Below are positions 36,175-44,743 of a stretch of 64,000 bases of DNA, piece after piece (the first letter of the stretch is position 1; each line of letters starts with the position of its first letter). Origin of the DNA: Desulfuromusa kysingii. GTDB taxonomy: Bacteria > Desulfobacterota > Desulfuromonadia > Desulfuromonadales > Geopsychrobacteraceae. The position numbers were made by a program, and so were the translations under genes. The notes under the pieces were generated by a model, which worked only from the letters and a program-made list of their open reading frames with translations, was not told the DNA's origin and ran no database searches. The stretch is taken from assembly GCF_900107645.1 (NCBI RefSeq), contig NZ_FNQN01000003.1, forward strand, positions 248,001 to 312,000, written 5' to 3'.

Positions 36175-37071
36175 GTGCTGGATAAAATTCGTTATTTTAT
36201 AATGCGTGCCCTGCGCAACATGCGTCAGTGGCCGCTTCTGTGTGCAGCTTCGATTCTGACCATGGCCGTGGCTCTGGCTACGGTGGCTACTTTTTTTCTC
36301 GTTGTTGTCAATACCGAACAGTTAGCGCTGCGCTGGACGAAAGAGATTCAGGTTATCGCCTATCTGCAAAAAGCACCAGATCAGCAGAGTCTTGCCGGAT
36401 TAACCAAAAAACTGAAAGATATTCCCGAAGTTGAAACTGTTCAGTATGTCTCTCAGGCCGATGCTATGAAACGCTTCAAGAAGCATTTAGGTGAAGACGC
36501 CAGTTTGCTGGAAGGTGTCAATGCCGATTTACTCCCAGCTTCTTTTGAATTGGGCTTGCAGGCGCAATACCGCAATCAAGCTGGAATCGCCTCGGTCATT
36601 GAGCAGCTGGAAAATTATCTGGATGTTGATGATTTACGTTATGGTCAACAATGGTTGGAGAAATTCAACAAGTTTGCTCAATCGTTGCGATTCATCGGTA
36701 TTCTCCTCGGTGGATTTTTATTGTTTGCGGCGCTGTTTATTGTCTCCAATACGATCAAGTTGACCCTTTATGCGCGGCGGGATGAGCTGGAGATTATGGC
36801 CCTTGTGGGTGCGACAATGCGCTTTATTCAGATTCCTTTTATGCTCGAAGGGGCGATCCAGGGGGTGTTGGGTGGTGTTCTCTCGCTGGCCTTTTTAGCC
36901 ATCTCTTTTGTCTTTATCCTCTCGCCAAGTTTGAACTCTTTCTGGTTGACCCCGACCGATTTTAATCTGCAGTTTTTAAGCATGAATCAGCAAATTATTA
37001 TGGTCTTTTCCGGAGTTGTTCTTGGGGTTCTTGGCAGCCTCTCTTCTTTACGTCGTTTCGTCCGTTTTTAA
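36175..37071 (+). CDS. ftsX: FtsX, membrane subunit of FtsEX
   Basis: 298 residues from the GTG at 36175, supported by GGAGG (36162-36166) eight bases upstream; an upstream GTG at 36079 overlaps ftsE without a site. There are four membrane spans (about 25-47, 175-197, 220-245 and 270-292), with a ~110-residue periplasmic domain between the first two, the FtsX/MacB-type arrangement. Periplasmic motifs include KEIQVIAYL and VQYVSQADAMKRFKKHLGE. It transmits FtsE ATPase to EnvC in the next gene. Confidence 0.93.
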   Translation: MLDKIRYFIMRALRNMRQWPLLCAASILTMAVALATVATFFLVVVNTEQLALRWTKEIQVIAYLQKAPDQQSLAGLTKKLKDIPEVETVQYVSQADAMKRFKKHLGEDASLLEGVNADLLPASFELGLQAQYRNQAGIASVIEQLENYLDVDDLRYGQQWLEKFNKFAQSLRFIGILLGGFLLFAALFIVSNTIKLTLYARRDELEIMALVGATMRFIQIPFMLEGAIQGVLGGVLSLAFLAISFVFILSPSLNSFWLTPTDFNLQFLSMNQQIIMVFSGVVLGVLGSLSSLRRFVRF

Positions 37072-37075
37072 TGCT

Positions 37076-38227
37076 ATGAACCGATCCTTCTCCTTTCTGG
37101 TCTCTTGCTGTCTGCTCCTTATTCTGCTGGTTACGTCATCTTTGGCCGATCTCAGCAACAACCACTCACAATTGGAGGATGTTGAAGCGAGAATCAATCG
37201 TGCTGAGGCTGACTTGCAGAATAAAAAGAAGTCAGAGCTAAGTATCAGCAGAGAGTTGGCGTTAATTAATAAAAACCTAGAGCAGGTCAAAAAGCGGATA
37301 ACGGCATTAAAAGCCAATGTCAAAAAGTTGGAGAAGGAGATTCAACAACAGCGTAGACAAGTGAGAGAGAATGAAACCGGGGTTAAGAAGGTGACCCTGA
37401 AATTAGAAAAAAGGTTGGTAGCGTTATATAAAGAGGGGGACACCGGGGTTTTGAAAATTCTCTTTTCTGCTGAATCTCCAACGGAGATGGTGCAACAATA
37501 TCAGTATTTTACCAAGGTTCTTCAATACGATAAAGAGTTGTTGGCTGAATATCGGGAAACGGTCAAGGCCCACCAGCAGAAGCTGGCAACATTGGAAGCA
37601 TTGCGGTTGCAAAAAAACGAACTGCTTGAAAGCGAACATCAACAGCAACTTGCGGTCAAAAAAGGGCAAAAGCTTCAATCTCGGTTATTGAAGCAGGCTC
37701 AGGCTGATAAGAAGAAGTTATCTTCTGAATTGGCCCAACTAAAAGAAGATGCACGGAAACTAAAAGCGCTAATTTCCCGGCTTCAGGTTGAAGAGAACGC
37801 CTCTGTGAGCTCGGCTCCTGCTGCCGGTAATTTTATAAGCGGGCGAGGGAAATTAAGTTGGCCTGTTAATGGACGTGTCGTGATTGGCTTTGGGAAACAA
37901 AAAGATGATAAGCTTGGTACCTATTATGAGAGTAACGGTATTGAAATAGCGACTGCTGTTGGTTCTCCTATTCAGGTTGTCGCTTCTGGCAAGGTCGTTT
38001 TCGCCGATTATTTTAAAGGGTATGGAAATCTGTTTATTCTCAGCCATCCTGGTGGCTATCATACCCTCTACGCTCAGGTTGATCGCATGCATAAAAAACT
38101 CGGTGAACAAGTCGCTGCAGGTGATTTGCTTGGATATAGTGGGTTGGGGGGGCGTGACAGTATTTATTTTGAAATTCGTTCAAAGGGAGTTCCTGTTAAT
38201 CCTTTATCGTGGTTGCAACCGCGTTGA
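37076..38227 (+). CDS. envC: EnvC-like amidase activator with degenerate LytM domain
   Basis: 383 residues from the ATG at 37076. Signal peptide (about 1-23), a coiled coil (about 28-235) and a C-terminal LytM/M23 fold (about 260-383). The zinc-ligand positions are not conserved: HxGxD is S286-N-G-I-E290, YAH is YAQ and HLHFE is SIYFE. It therefore cannot be an M23 peptidase and should act as an activator of cell wall amidases, like EnvC/NlpD, with the coiled coil docking on FtsX. The order ftsX-envC supports this. Confidence 0.9.
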   Translation: MNRSFSFLVSCCLLLILLVTSSLADLSNNHSQLEDVEARINRAEADLQNKKKSELSISRELALINKNLEQVKKRITALKANVKKLEKEIQQQRRQVRENETGVKKVTLKLEKRLVALYKEGDTGVLKILFSAESPTEMVQQYQYFTKVLQYDKELLAEYRETVKAHQQKLATLEALRLQKNELLESEHQQQLAVKKGQKLQSRLLKQAQADKKKLSSELAQLKEDARKLKALISRLQVEENASVSSAPAAGNFISGRGKLSWPVNGRVVIGFGKQKDDKLGTYYESNGIEIATAVGSPIQVVASGKVVFADYFKGYGNLFILSHPGGYHTLYAQVDRMHKKLGEQVAAGDLLGYSGLGGRDSIYFEIRSKGVPVNPLSWLQPR

Positions 38228-38241
38228 GTGCGAGAGGTTTT

Positions 38242-39537
38242 ATGCCTAAGGCCAGACAACTTATTAAACTCTTTATCTTTATTCTCATTTTTTGCGGGAG
38301 TGCGGTGGCTTTCAGTGGCGATGCCTCAGCAAACGAGAAAGATGACTATAAAAAACTGGAAATTTTTACCGACGTTCTTTCCTTGGTTCGTAGTAACTAT
38401 GTCGAAGATGTCGACATGGAAAAATTAATTTATGGAGCCATTCGCGGAATGCTGAGTACTTTGGATCCCCATAGTAGCTTCCTGACCCCTGAGATGTATC
38501 GGGAGATGGAAGTTGACACCCATGGTGAGTTTGGAGGACTGGGGATAGAGCTAACCGTAAAAGATGGGGATTTGATCATTGTCTCCCCGATTGAAGACAC
38601 TCCGGCGGATGCGGCCGGAATTCAAGCTGGTGATCAAATTGTTAAGATTAATGGTCAAGCGACCCGCGATATTGAAATTATGGAGGCGGTGCGGATGATG
38701 CGTGGTCCCAAGGGGGAGGCCATTACCATCAGCGTTAAACGCTCTGGCGTTGCAGAATTGCTGAATGTCACCATTATTCGTGACATTATTCAGGTGCAGA
38801 GCGTTAAGAGTCGTGACCTTCAAGAGCACTATGGTTACGTTCGGGTTTCGCAATTTCAGGATCGAACCAGTCGTGACCTGAAAGAGCAACTTGGTGAATT
38901 ACGTCGTACCCTTGATGTTGATTTGCAAGGGATAATTCTTGATTTACGCAACAATCCTGGTGGTCTTTTAGAGCAGGCTGTCGCTGTTGCTGATCTGTTC
39001 TTGAGTGAGGGGCTGATCGTTTATACTGATGGCCGTGAGCCGGAAGCACAAATGACTTTTTCAGCGCAAGAAGAGGGAACCGAGCCTGAATATCCGCTCA
39101 TCGTCTTAATTAATGGTGGCAGTGCCAGTGCGGCTGAGATTGTCGCTGGTGCACTGCAGGATCATCGACGGGCAATTATTCTGGGTGAACAGAGCTTTGG
39201 TAAGGGGTCAGTGCAGACGATTATCTCCCTCGACGACGACTCAGGGTTGCGGTTGACAACAGCGCGTTATTTTACCCCTTTGGGGCGATCCATTCAGGCT
39301 CTGGGGATCACTCCTGATATCATGGTTTCACAATTAAAAAATCAACCCCTGAGTCCGGCAGAAAGTGGATTACGTGAGGCAGATCTGGAAAATCATTTTC
39401 AGCCTCTTGTAGAGCAACCTGTTGAGAATAACAACAGCCAGACAGAATCTTTGATTTCACCGTCAATAAGAGACAATCAATTGCAGCGCGCTATTGATTT
39501 GCTTAAAGGGATTAACATCCTCAAAAATAATAATTAA
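38242..39537 (+). CDS. ctpA: C-terminal processing protease
   Basis: 431 residues from the ATG at 38242 with GAGAGG upstream. Signal peptide (about 1-30), a short N-terminal helical domain, a PDZ domain (about 95-180, GGLGIEL...GIQAGDQIVKINGQ) and the S41 protease fold. The catalytic dyad is S296 (NGGSASAAE) and K321 (GEQSFGKGS). It cleaves C-termini of periplasmic proteins; in several bacteria CtpA trims cell-wall hydrolases. Its place between envC and the deacetylase suggests a role in controlling septal wall turnover. Confidence 0.95.
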   Translation: MPKARQLIKLFIFILIFCGSAVAFSGDASANEKDDYKKLEIFTDVLSLVRSNYVEDVDMEKLIYGAIRGMLSTLDPHSSFLTPEMYREMEVDTHGEFGGLGIELTVKDGDLIIVSPIEDTPADAAGIQAGDQIVKINGQATRDIEIMEAVRMMRGPKGEAITISVKRSGVAELLNVTIIRDIIQVQSVKSRDLQEHYGYVRVSQFQDRTSRDLKEQLGELRRTLDVDLQGIILDLRNNPGGLLEQAVAVADLFLSEGLIVYTDGREPEAQMTFSAQEEGTEPEYPLIVLINGGSASAAEIVAGALQDHRRAIILGEQSFGKGSVQTIISLDDDSGLRLTTARYFTPLGRSIQALGITPDIMVSQLKNQPLSPAESGLREADLENHFQPLVEQPVENNNSQTESLISPSIRDNQLQRAIDLLKGINILKNNN

Positions 39538-39563
39538 GCGTCCCCAGAAAGACTGACTGTCTG

Positions 39564-40751
39564 ATGCCTATAAATAAAAAAAAGACGGCGCCTAAAAAGC
39601 CCCGTAAACGATCGAAAAAAAAGCAACTGACCCAGAATATGCGAATTCTTCTGGCCGCTGGTTTCCTGTTGGGTTTTGTTGCTATTTGTCTGGTGGCGTT
39701 AGTTAACTTGCGCTCCTTTTTTTTGACAGATATTCCCCCCGAGAGTGGCGTTTTTACCTATGAAGAACCTGCTGATGTCATTCATGATTTACAGGCATAC
39801 AGCTATGCTGATATTCGTGAACTGATCGAAAATCAACTCCTTAACGGTCCCGATTCAATGGGTTGGCGTAAACTCCCTCAGCGTGACAATGTCCAAGTCA
39901 AGCAGATCTTTGGTGATTTTCCTTCGACCGCTTTTTTGGCTGAATTAGCAGATCACATAGAGCAGGCTGACAGCCATGCACAACTGAAAGTCAGCCGCAA
40001 AGATGGGATTATCCACCTCTTTTGGGGGGACGAGCTTAAATTAGAGCTCAGATATCAGATTCCCAAAGTGACCAGAAGTCAGCAAGGGCGAATTGCTGTT
40101 ATCATGGACGATATGGGGAGTTCCCTTTCGACCATCCACGAATTGTTGGGCTTGCACATTACTATTACCCCCTCAATCCTCCCAGGAACAAGCAAGGCGT
40201 TGGCGGCAACAACCTTGCTGCAGAAAGAGGGGCGCGAATATATGATTCATATTCCTATGCAACCACGCAGTTATCCGCGTACAAATCCGGGCAAGAACGC
40301 TCTGTTGCTCGGGCAATCTGAAAACGAAACACGGCGTCTGGTCCAATCCTATATGGACGGCGTTCCTGGTGCTGTTGGTAGCAATAATCATATGGGATCA
40401 CGTTACACTGAAAATGCTGCGGCAATGCGGATTGTTTTGGATGAATTGAAATTGCGCGACCTGTTTTTTATCGACAGTCGTACCATTGGTAACTCGGTCG
40501 CTTTTTCTGAAGCTCGAAAAATGGGGCTGAAGACGGCAACACGAAATATTTTTTTAGATAACGAAGATGACGTTACCTATATTCGCCAGCAGATTCACAA
40601 GATGGTTAAGCTTGCTGCGACAAATCGGGAAGTTATCGCTATTTGCCATCCCCATAAGGAAACGCTGGAGGCTTTTAGGTTGGAGCAGGAATGGTTGCAG
40701 CAGCAAGCTGTTCAATTTTATTCTGCTTCAGAACTTGTGCATATTTATTGA
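39564..40751 (+). CDS. Divergent polysaccharide deacetylase (YibQ family)
   Basis: 395 residues. A basic cytosolic N-terminus (rich in Lys/Arg), one membrane span (about 28-50), a low-complexity periplasmic linker and a catalytic domain from about 175. The metal/catalytic pattern includes D182-D183 (AVIMDDMG), HIPMQPRSYP, GSNNHMGSR, FFIDSRT and ICHPHKET. This is the divergent polysaccharide deacetylase family; E. coli yibQ also lies beside envC. The substrate is unknown. It ends 16 bp before the opposing MinD-like gene. Confidence 0.9.
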   Translation: MPINKKKTAPKKPRKRSKKKQLTQNMRILLAAGFLLGFVAICLVALVNLRSFFLTDIPPESGVFTYEEPADVIHDLQAYSYADIRELIENQLLNGPDSMGWRKLPQRDNVQVKQIFGDFPSTAFLAELADHIEQADSHAQLKVSRKDGIIHLFWGDELKLELRYQIPKVTRSQQGRIAVIMDDMGSSLSTIHELLGLHITITPSILPGTSKALAATTLLQKEGREYMIHIPMQPRSYPRTNPGKNALLLGQSENETRRLVQSYMDGVPGAVGSNNHMGSRYTENAAAMRIVLDELKLRDLFFIDSRTIGNSVAFSEARKMGLKTATRNIFLDNEDDVTYIRQQIHKMVKLAATNREVIAICHPHKETLEAFRLEQEWLQQQAVQFYSASELVHIY

Positions 40752-40767
40752 TCCCTCAGCACTGTGA

Positions 40768-42165
40768 TTATTCGCTGTTGGACTCAAGCTGAAGGTCGAT
40801 CTGGGCGCGATTAAAGACCGTCTTCCATTCAAGATAGTTATGATGCTGCAGGGTCTGCAGAGGATTATCGCCAGATTGTTGCAATAGCAGTTGCTGGCGT
40901 TTCTCATGCTCTCCATTAGCGGCAAGATTAAACAGTTGCAGCAGGTTCTTTTTACCTTGACGCTGTGAGCGACTGCGATTTTTTAGAATGACACTTCGTC
41001 CGGAAATTTTATCACCTTGCTGGTCAAGTCGAAAGATTTCGACTTGGTTTTGCTCTGCATCAATGACGGTTTTTTGCAGTAACAGATAACTCTTTTTGGC
41101 CGTACTACCTAATATCTCTAACAGGAGCTTTTGTTGTCCTTTGCCGTTGAGTTCCGGGTAACACTCCTGGAGTAGCAAGGTCAAGAGACACTCTTCTTCG
41201 ATAAATCCGCTGAAGTTGCCTGTATCATTCTCCAGGAAGTAGTCTTGCGGACCAATATCCTCTATTGAAATGGGAGCGTCACAAAACAGACAGTGAGGTT
41301 GAAGTTTATCCACGCGGGCCTTATATTCTTTAAGGAACCACTCTTCTTGGTCATAGAGGTTGTTGGCGATCTCATTGATTCTGACTGGGCCATGCTCCAG
41401 GTAGTCGAGATAGACTTGTCTGGCTAAGTGGGTCAATTGCAGGTGCACTTCTGTATTGCGACCATGGGTGATGACAGGATAGATTTTTCCTGCCGGGTTC
41501 GTCGCCAACGATTCGACCTTGGGACTTTTGGCAATGAATCCTTCAAAGCAGCGATAGCCGCGATTGATGGCATAGGCCTTGAGCAACTGGTAGGAGTTAC
41601 GGAATGGGCCATCGAAGTGGATTCTTGTGTCTATGAGGCAGGGAAGCAGTTTTAATATGGACTTAGAGCGATTGTTCTCACTGAGAAAATTGGCGAGGTT
41701 GCGACAATTTTCTAGCGAGGGAGTATCTTTTATTGGCACAATGACACGATCGGCAGCGTAGAGAGCGTTGCGAGTATAGATGTCCAGGATTGGACTGGTA
41801 TCGATGATGACAATCCCTTGTAATGAGGAACGGCTGATAACTTTAGCCAGTTGGTCTATGCTTCTGACTTGTTGCTGGTAGGCGAAGAGATCCCGACTGG
41901 ATGGGATAAAATTAACACCGTACTGCCCATCTTGCAGGAGATCAACCGCGCTCATTTCACTAAAGAGCTGTCCAACATGGTGTGAGCTCTTTGTTTTGCT
42001 GAGCTGGAACATTTGGTCAACAGTAAAGTGATTATCGAAGCTGAAGAGGGTCACCGGAAGATCTTCAGATAACCCTTTTAGATAGATGGCTAAATTTGTT
42101 GCCAGGGTGGTTTTTCCTACGCCACCTTTTTCGCTGGCAATAGCGATAACATATGCACGTGCCAT
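40768..42165 (-). CDS. MinD/ParA-like ATPase with a C-terminal extension
   Basis: 465 residues. The N-terminal ~240 residues are a deviant-Walker ATPase: EKGGVGKTT with K13 and K18, VNFIPSS near 105 and VIIDTSP Walker B near 125. The ~220-residue C-terminal extension carries a CLFCD CxxC pair and several charged helices that I do not recognise. There is no ParB, MinE or flagellar gene beside it. Such orphan ParA proteins position polar or membrane cargo, or act as regulators; the exact role is unknown. A near-consensus promoter precedes it. Confidence 0.8.
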   Translation of the reverse strand: MARAYVIAIASEKGGVGKTTLATNLAIYLKGLSEDLPVTLFSFDNHFTVDQMFQLSKTKSSHHVGQLFSEMSAVDLLQDGQYGVNFIPSSRDLFAYQQQVRSIDQLAKVISRSSLQGIVIIDTSPILDIYTRNALYAADRVIVPIKDTPSLENCRNLANFLSENNRSKSILKLLPCLIDTRIHFDGPFRNSYQLLKAYAINRGYRCFEGFIAKSPKVESLATNPAGKIYPVITHGRNTEVHLQLTHLARQVYLDYLEHGPVRINEIANNLYDQEEWFLKEYKARVDKLQPHCLFCDAPISIEDIGPQDYFLENDTGNFSGFIEEECLLTLLLQECYPELNGKGQQKLLLEILGSTAKKSYLLLQKTVIDAEQNQVEIFRLDQQGDKISGRSVILKNRSRSQRQGKKNLLQLFNLAANGEHEKRQQLLLQQSGDNPLQTLQHHNYLEWKTVFNRAQIDLQLESNSE

Positions 42166-42203
42166 GTGTCCCTCAATCGTGAATATTTAAAAAAAACTAA
42201 CTA

Positions 42204-42232
42204 TTTATAGGGGATTCGTGCAAACCTGTCAA
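42204..42232 (-). promoter_or_regulatory. Near-consensus promoter of the MinD-like gene
   Basis: Minus strand TTGACA (42232-42227), 17 bases, TATAAA (42209-42204), 39 bp upstream of its start. Confidence 0.7.
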
Positions 42233-42297
42233 TCTTGTTGGCAAGATGCTGGGATTTTAATAACCACTCTGTATGTAAGAGTTAAGGTGCAAAGAGA

Positions 42298-43509
42298 ATG
42301 AAAAATAATACCGCTATTTCAGTCACAACATTGGTTGAATTACTGCAAGACTTAGTCGAGGATAATTTTGTCGATGTTTTTGTGCAAGGAGAACTTAGTA
42401 ATGTTTCTCAACCAGCATCGGGGCACTACTATTTCACTTTAAAAGATGCCAAAACACAAATTCGTTGCGCTATGTTTAGAAGCCATGCCCGGGCGCTGAG
42501 GTTTAAACCGGGTGATGGTTTGGCAGTGATTTGCCGGGGGCGGGTGTCGATTTATCCACAACGAGGTGATCTGCAACTGCTGGTCGAGGCGATTGAACCT
42601 GTCGGAGTTGGCGATTTACAACTCGCTTTTGAACAGTTGAAAGCAAAGTTGGAGAGGGAAGGATTGTTTGATCTGAAGATAAAAAAACAAATTCCACCGT
42701 TTCCGCAAACAATCGCAGTCGTCACCTCTGCAACCGGGGCTGCCTTTCAGGATATTCTCAATGTTTTGCGGCGACGCTCCGCAGGGGTTAAGGTTTTACT
42801 CCGTTCAGTGCGGGTTCAAGGCGTTGGGGCGGGGGCAGAAATAGCGACTGCTATTGCTGAGCTGAACCGGGAATCTGACATCGATGTCCTTATTGTGGGG
42901 CGTGGAGGAGGGTCTCGAGAAGATCTTTGGCCGTTTAATGAAGAAGTGGTCGCTAGGGCGATCGTTGCATCAACAATTCCGGTGATCTCAGCCGTAGGAC
43001 ACGAGGTTGATATCTCTATTTCGGATTTAGCTGCAGACTTGCGGGCTCCGACTCCGAGTGCGGCCGCGGAACTGGTGGTACAAAATCGACTTGATTTGGA
43101 ACGCCACCTCGATCAGTTGACGCTTCGACTTGCTGCGCAAATGCGTTCCCGTTTATCCTTATTCAAAAGCCATTTGCACGGTCTGGAAAAGAGATTGAAG
43201 GGGCCTCAAGAGCAGTTGAGGGTGCAACGTCTGCAATTACAACAGCTTGCTTTCCGTCTGCGTCAGGCAATCAATACCATTATCGAGCAGAAAAATCATC
43301 AGGTCGCTATCTGTGCCGGTCGCTTGGAATCACTGTCGCCGCTTGCGGTGTTGTCACGTGGATACGCCATTATTAAACATCTGCAGACCGGAGCTGTAGT
43401 GCATAGCTCAACGCAATTAGCTCCTGGAGATGGTTTAGAAATTCAACTGGCTGACGGAAAAGTCGTTGCAGCTGTGATGGGGCAGCAAGGAAAAGATTGC
43501 GAAAAATAG
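42298..43509 (+). CDS. xseA: Exonuclease VII large subunit
   Basis: 403 residues. The N-terminal OB-fold (about 5-100) contains DVFVQGELSNVSQPASGHYYFTLKD, typical of XseA. It is followed by the catalytic core with VVTSATGAAFQDIL, LIVGRGGGSREDLWPFNEE and VGHEVDISISDLAADLRAPTPSAAAE. With XseB it degrades single-stranded DNA from both ends in mismatch repair and recombination. xseB follows after 77 bp with a possible internal promoter. Confidence 0.96.
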   Translation: MKNNTAISVTTLVELLQDLVEDNFVDVFVQGELSNVSQPASGHYYFTLKDAKTQIRCAMFRSHARALRFKPGDGLAVICRGRVSIYPQRGDLQLLVEAIEPVGVGDLQLAFEQLKAKLEREGLFDLKIKKQIPPFPQTIAVVTSATGAAFQDILNVLRRRSAGVKVLLRSVRVQGVGAGAEIATAIAELNRESDIDVLIVGRGGGSREDLWPFNEEVVARAIVASTIPVISAVGHEVDISISDLAADLRAPTPSAAAELVVQNRLDLERHLDQLTLRLAAQMRSRLSLFKSHLHGLEKRLKGPQEQLRVQRLQLQQLAFRLRQAINTIIEQKNHQVAICAGRLESLSPLAVLSRGYAIIKHLQTGAVVHSSTQLAPGDGLEIQLADGKVVAAVMGQQGKDCEK

Positions 43510-43518
43510 CATAACCTC

Positions 43519-43548
43519 TTGACGGAGGGTCAAGGTGCTGTTGATAAT
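43519..43548 (+). promoter_or_regulatory. Possible promoter for xseB-ispA-dxs
   Basis: TTGACG (43519-43524), 18 bases, GATAAT (43543-43548), about 40 bp before xseB and after the xseA stop. Confidence 0.45.
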
Positions 43549-43586
43549 CTATAGTTAATATCAATTATTGAGGTGGGTTACAAATT

Positions 43587-43814
43587 ATGGCAACAAAAAA
43601 CAGTTTTGAAGTGTCCTTGCAAAAATTAGAGGACGCGGTTGAGCAACTTGAATCAGGCGATCTGTCCCTGGATCAGGCTCTCAAGGTCTTTTCAGCAGGG
43701 GTTAAGCAGACAGAAACCTGTCGTAATTCTTTAAAAGACATTGAATTACAGGTGCAACAGCTATTGCAGGATAGCGATGGAACTTTACAGCGGGAGCCTT
43801 TTGATAATGAGTGA
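43587..43814 (+). CDS. xseB: Exonuclease VII small subunit
   Basis: 75 residues with the family signature SFEVSLQKLEDAVEQLESGD and a second helix SLDQALKVFSAGVKQTETC. It packs on XseA as a helical stack. Its last codons overlap the ispA start (ATGAGTGA, 8 bp), so the two are translationally coupled, as in many bacteria. Confidence 0.95.
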   Translation: MATKNSFEVSLQKLEDAVEQLESGDLSLDQALKVFSAGVKQTETCRNSLKDIELQVQQLLQDSDGTLQREPFDNE

Positions 43815-44712
43815 GGATTGGCAATTGCAGTCATATTTGCAGGAGAGGGTGCAGCTGGTTGATTCGGCGCTGGACAGATATTTGCCGGCATCTGCACTTC
43901 TCCCCGAAGCTTTACATCAATCGATGCGTTATTCTGTTTTTGCTGGAGGAAAACGTATCCGTCCCATCTTGATGCTAGCCGCTTGTGAAGCTGTTGGTGG
44001 TGATATTAAAACCGCGTTGCCAGCAGCCTGTGCTATTGAAATGATTCACAGTTATTCTCTGATTCATGATGATCTTCCGGCGATGGATGACGATGATTTT
44101 CGACGGGGAAGTCCGACGAATCATAAAGTATATGGTGAAGCGACGGCAATATTGGCTGGAGACGGCTTATTGACGGAAGCCTTTATTCTCCTTTCTGATC
44201 CGGAGATATCGAAGGACGTCCCTGCTGACTGTTCCCGTGAGGTGATCCATCTTCTGGCCAAAAGTGCTGGCTCTCGTGGTATGGTAGGTGGACAGGTGGT
44301 CGATATGGAGGCGGAACAGCAGCCGATTGATTTACCAACTCTTGAATATATCCATACGCATAAAACCGGTGCGCTGATCGTGGCTGCCGTTGAGATTGGT
44401 GCTCTGCTTGGCGGGGCAACGGAACAACAGCGTCAATCCCTGTGCCGCTATGCGGAAGCGGCTGGATTAGCGTTTCAGATTGCCGATGATATCCTTGATA
44501 TCGTTGCCGACCAGTCCCAGTTGGGTAAGGATGTTGGGAGTGACCAGGAACGGGGGAAAGCAACTTATCCTGCGTTACTGGGTTTGTCCGAAGCACGCTC
44601 CCGCGCTCATGAGTTGCGGCGCATGGCTTTTTCCTCGTTGGCTGATTTTAGTGCTGATGATTGCCGTCCATTACGTGAAATTGCTGATTATATCGTCAAT
44701 CGTTCTTGCTGA
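43807..44712 (+). CDS. ispA: Farnesyl/geranyl diphosphate synthase
   Basis: 301 residues from the ATG at 43807, within the xseB end. First Asp-rich motif DDLPAMDDDD (D88-D89...D94), second DDILDIVAD region, plus GGKRIRP near 47-53. It elongates IPP with DMAPP to C15 (possibly C20). The longer open frame upstream is out of place inside xseB. It feeds the long-chain synthase at 58598 and precedes dxs. Confidence 0.95.
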   Translation: MSEDWQLQSYLQERVQLVDSALDRYLPASALLPEALHQSMRYSVFAGGKRIRPILMLAACEAVGGDIKTALPAACAIEMIHSYSLIHDDLPAMDDDDFRRGSPTNHKVYGEATAILAGDGLLTEAFILLSDPEISKDVPADCSREVIHLLAKSAGSRGMVGGQVVDMEAEQQPIDLPTLEYIHTHKTGALIVAAVEIGALLGGATEQQRQSLCRYAEAAGLAFQIADDILDIVADQSQLGKDVGSDQERGKATYPALLGLSEARSRAHELRRMAFSSLADFSADDCRPLREIADYIVNRSC

Positions 44713-44743
44713 TAGTTTCCCATATTTCAGAGTAGGAAAATAA

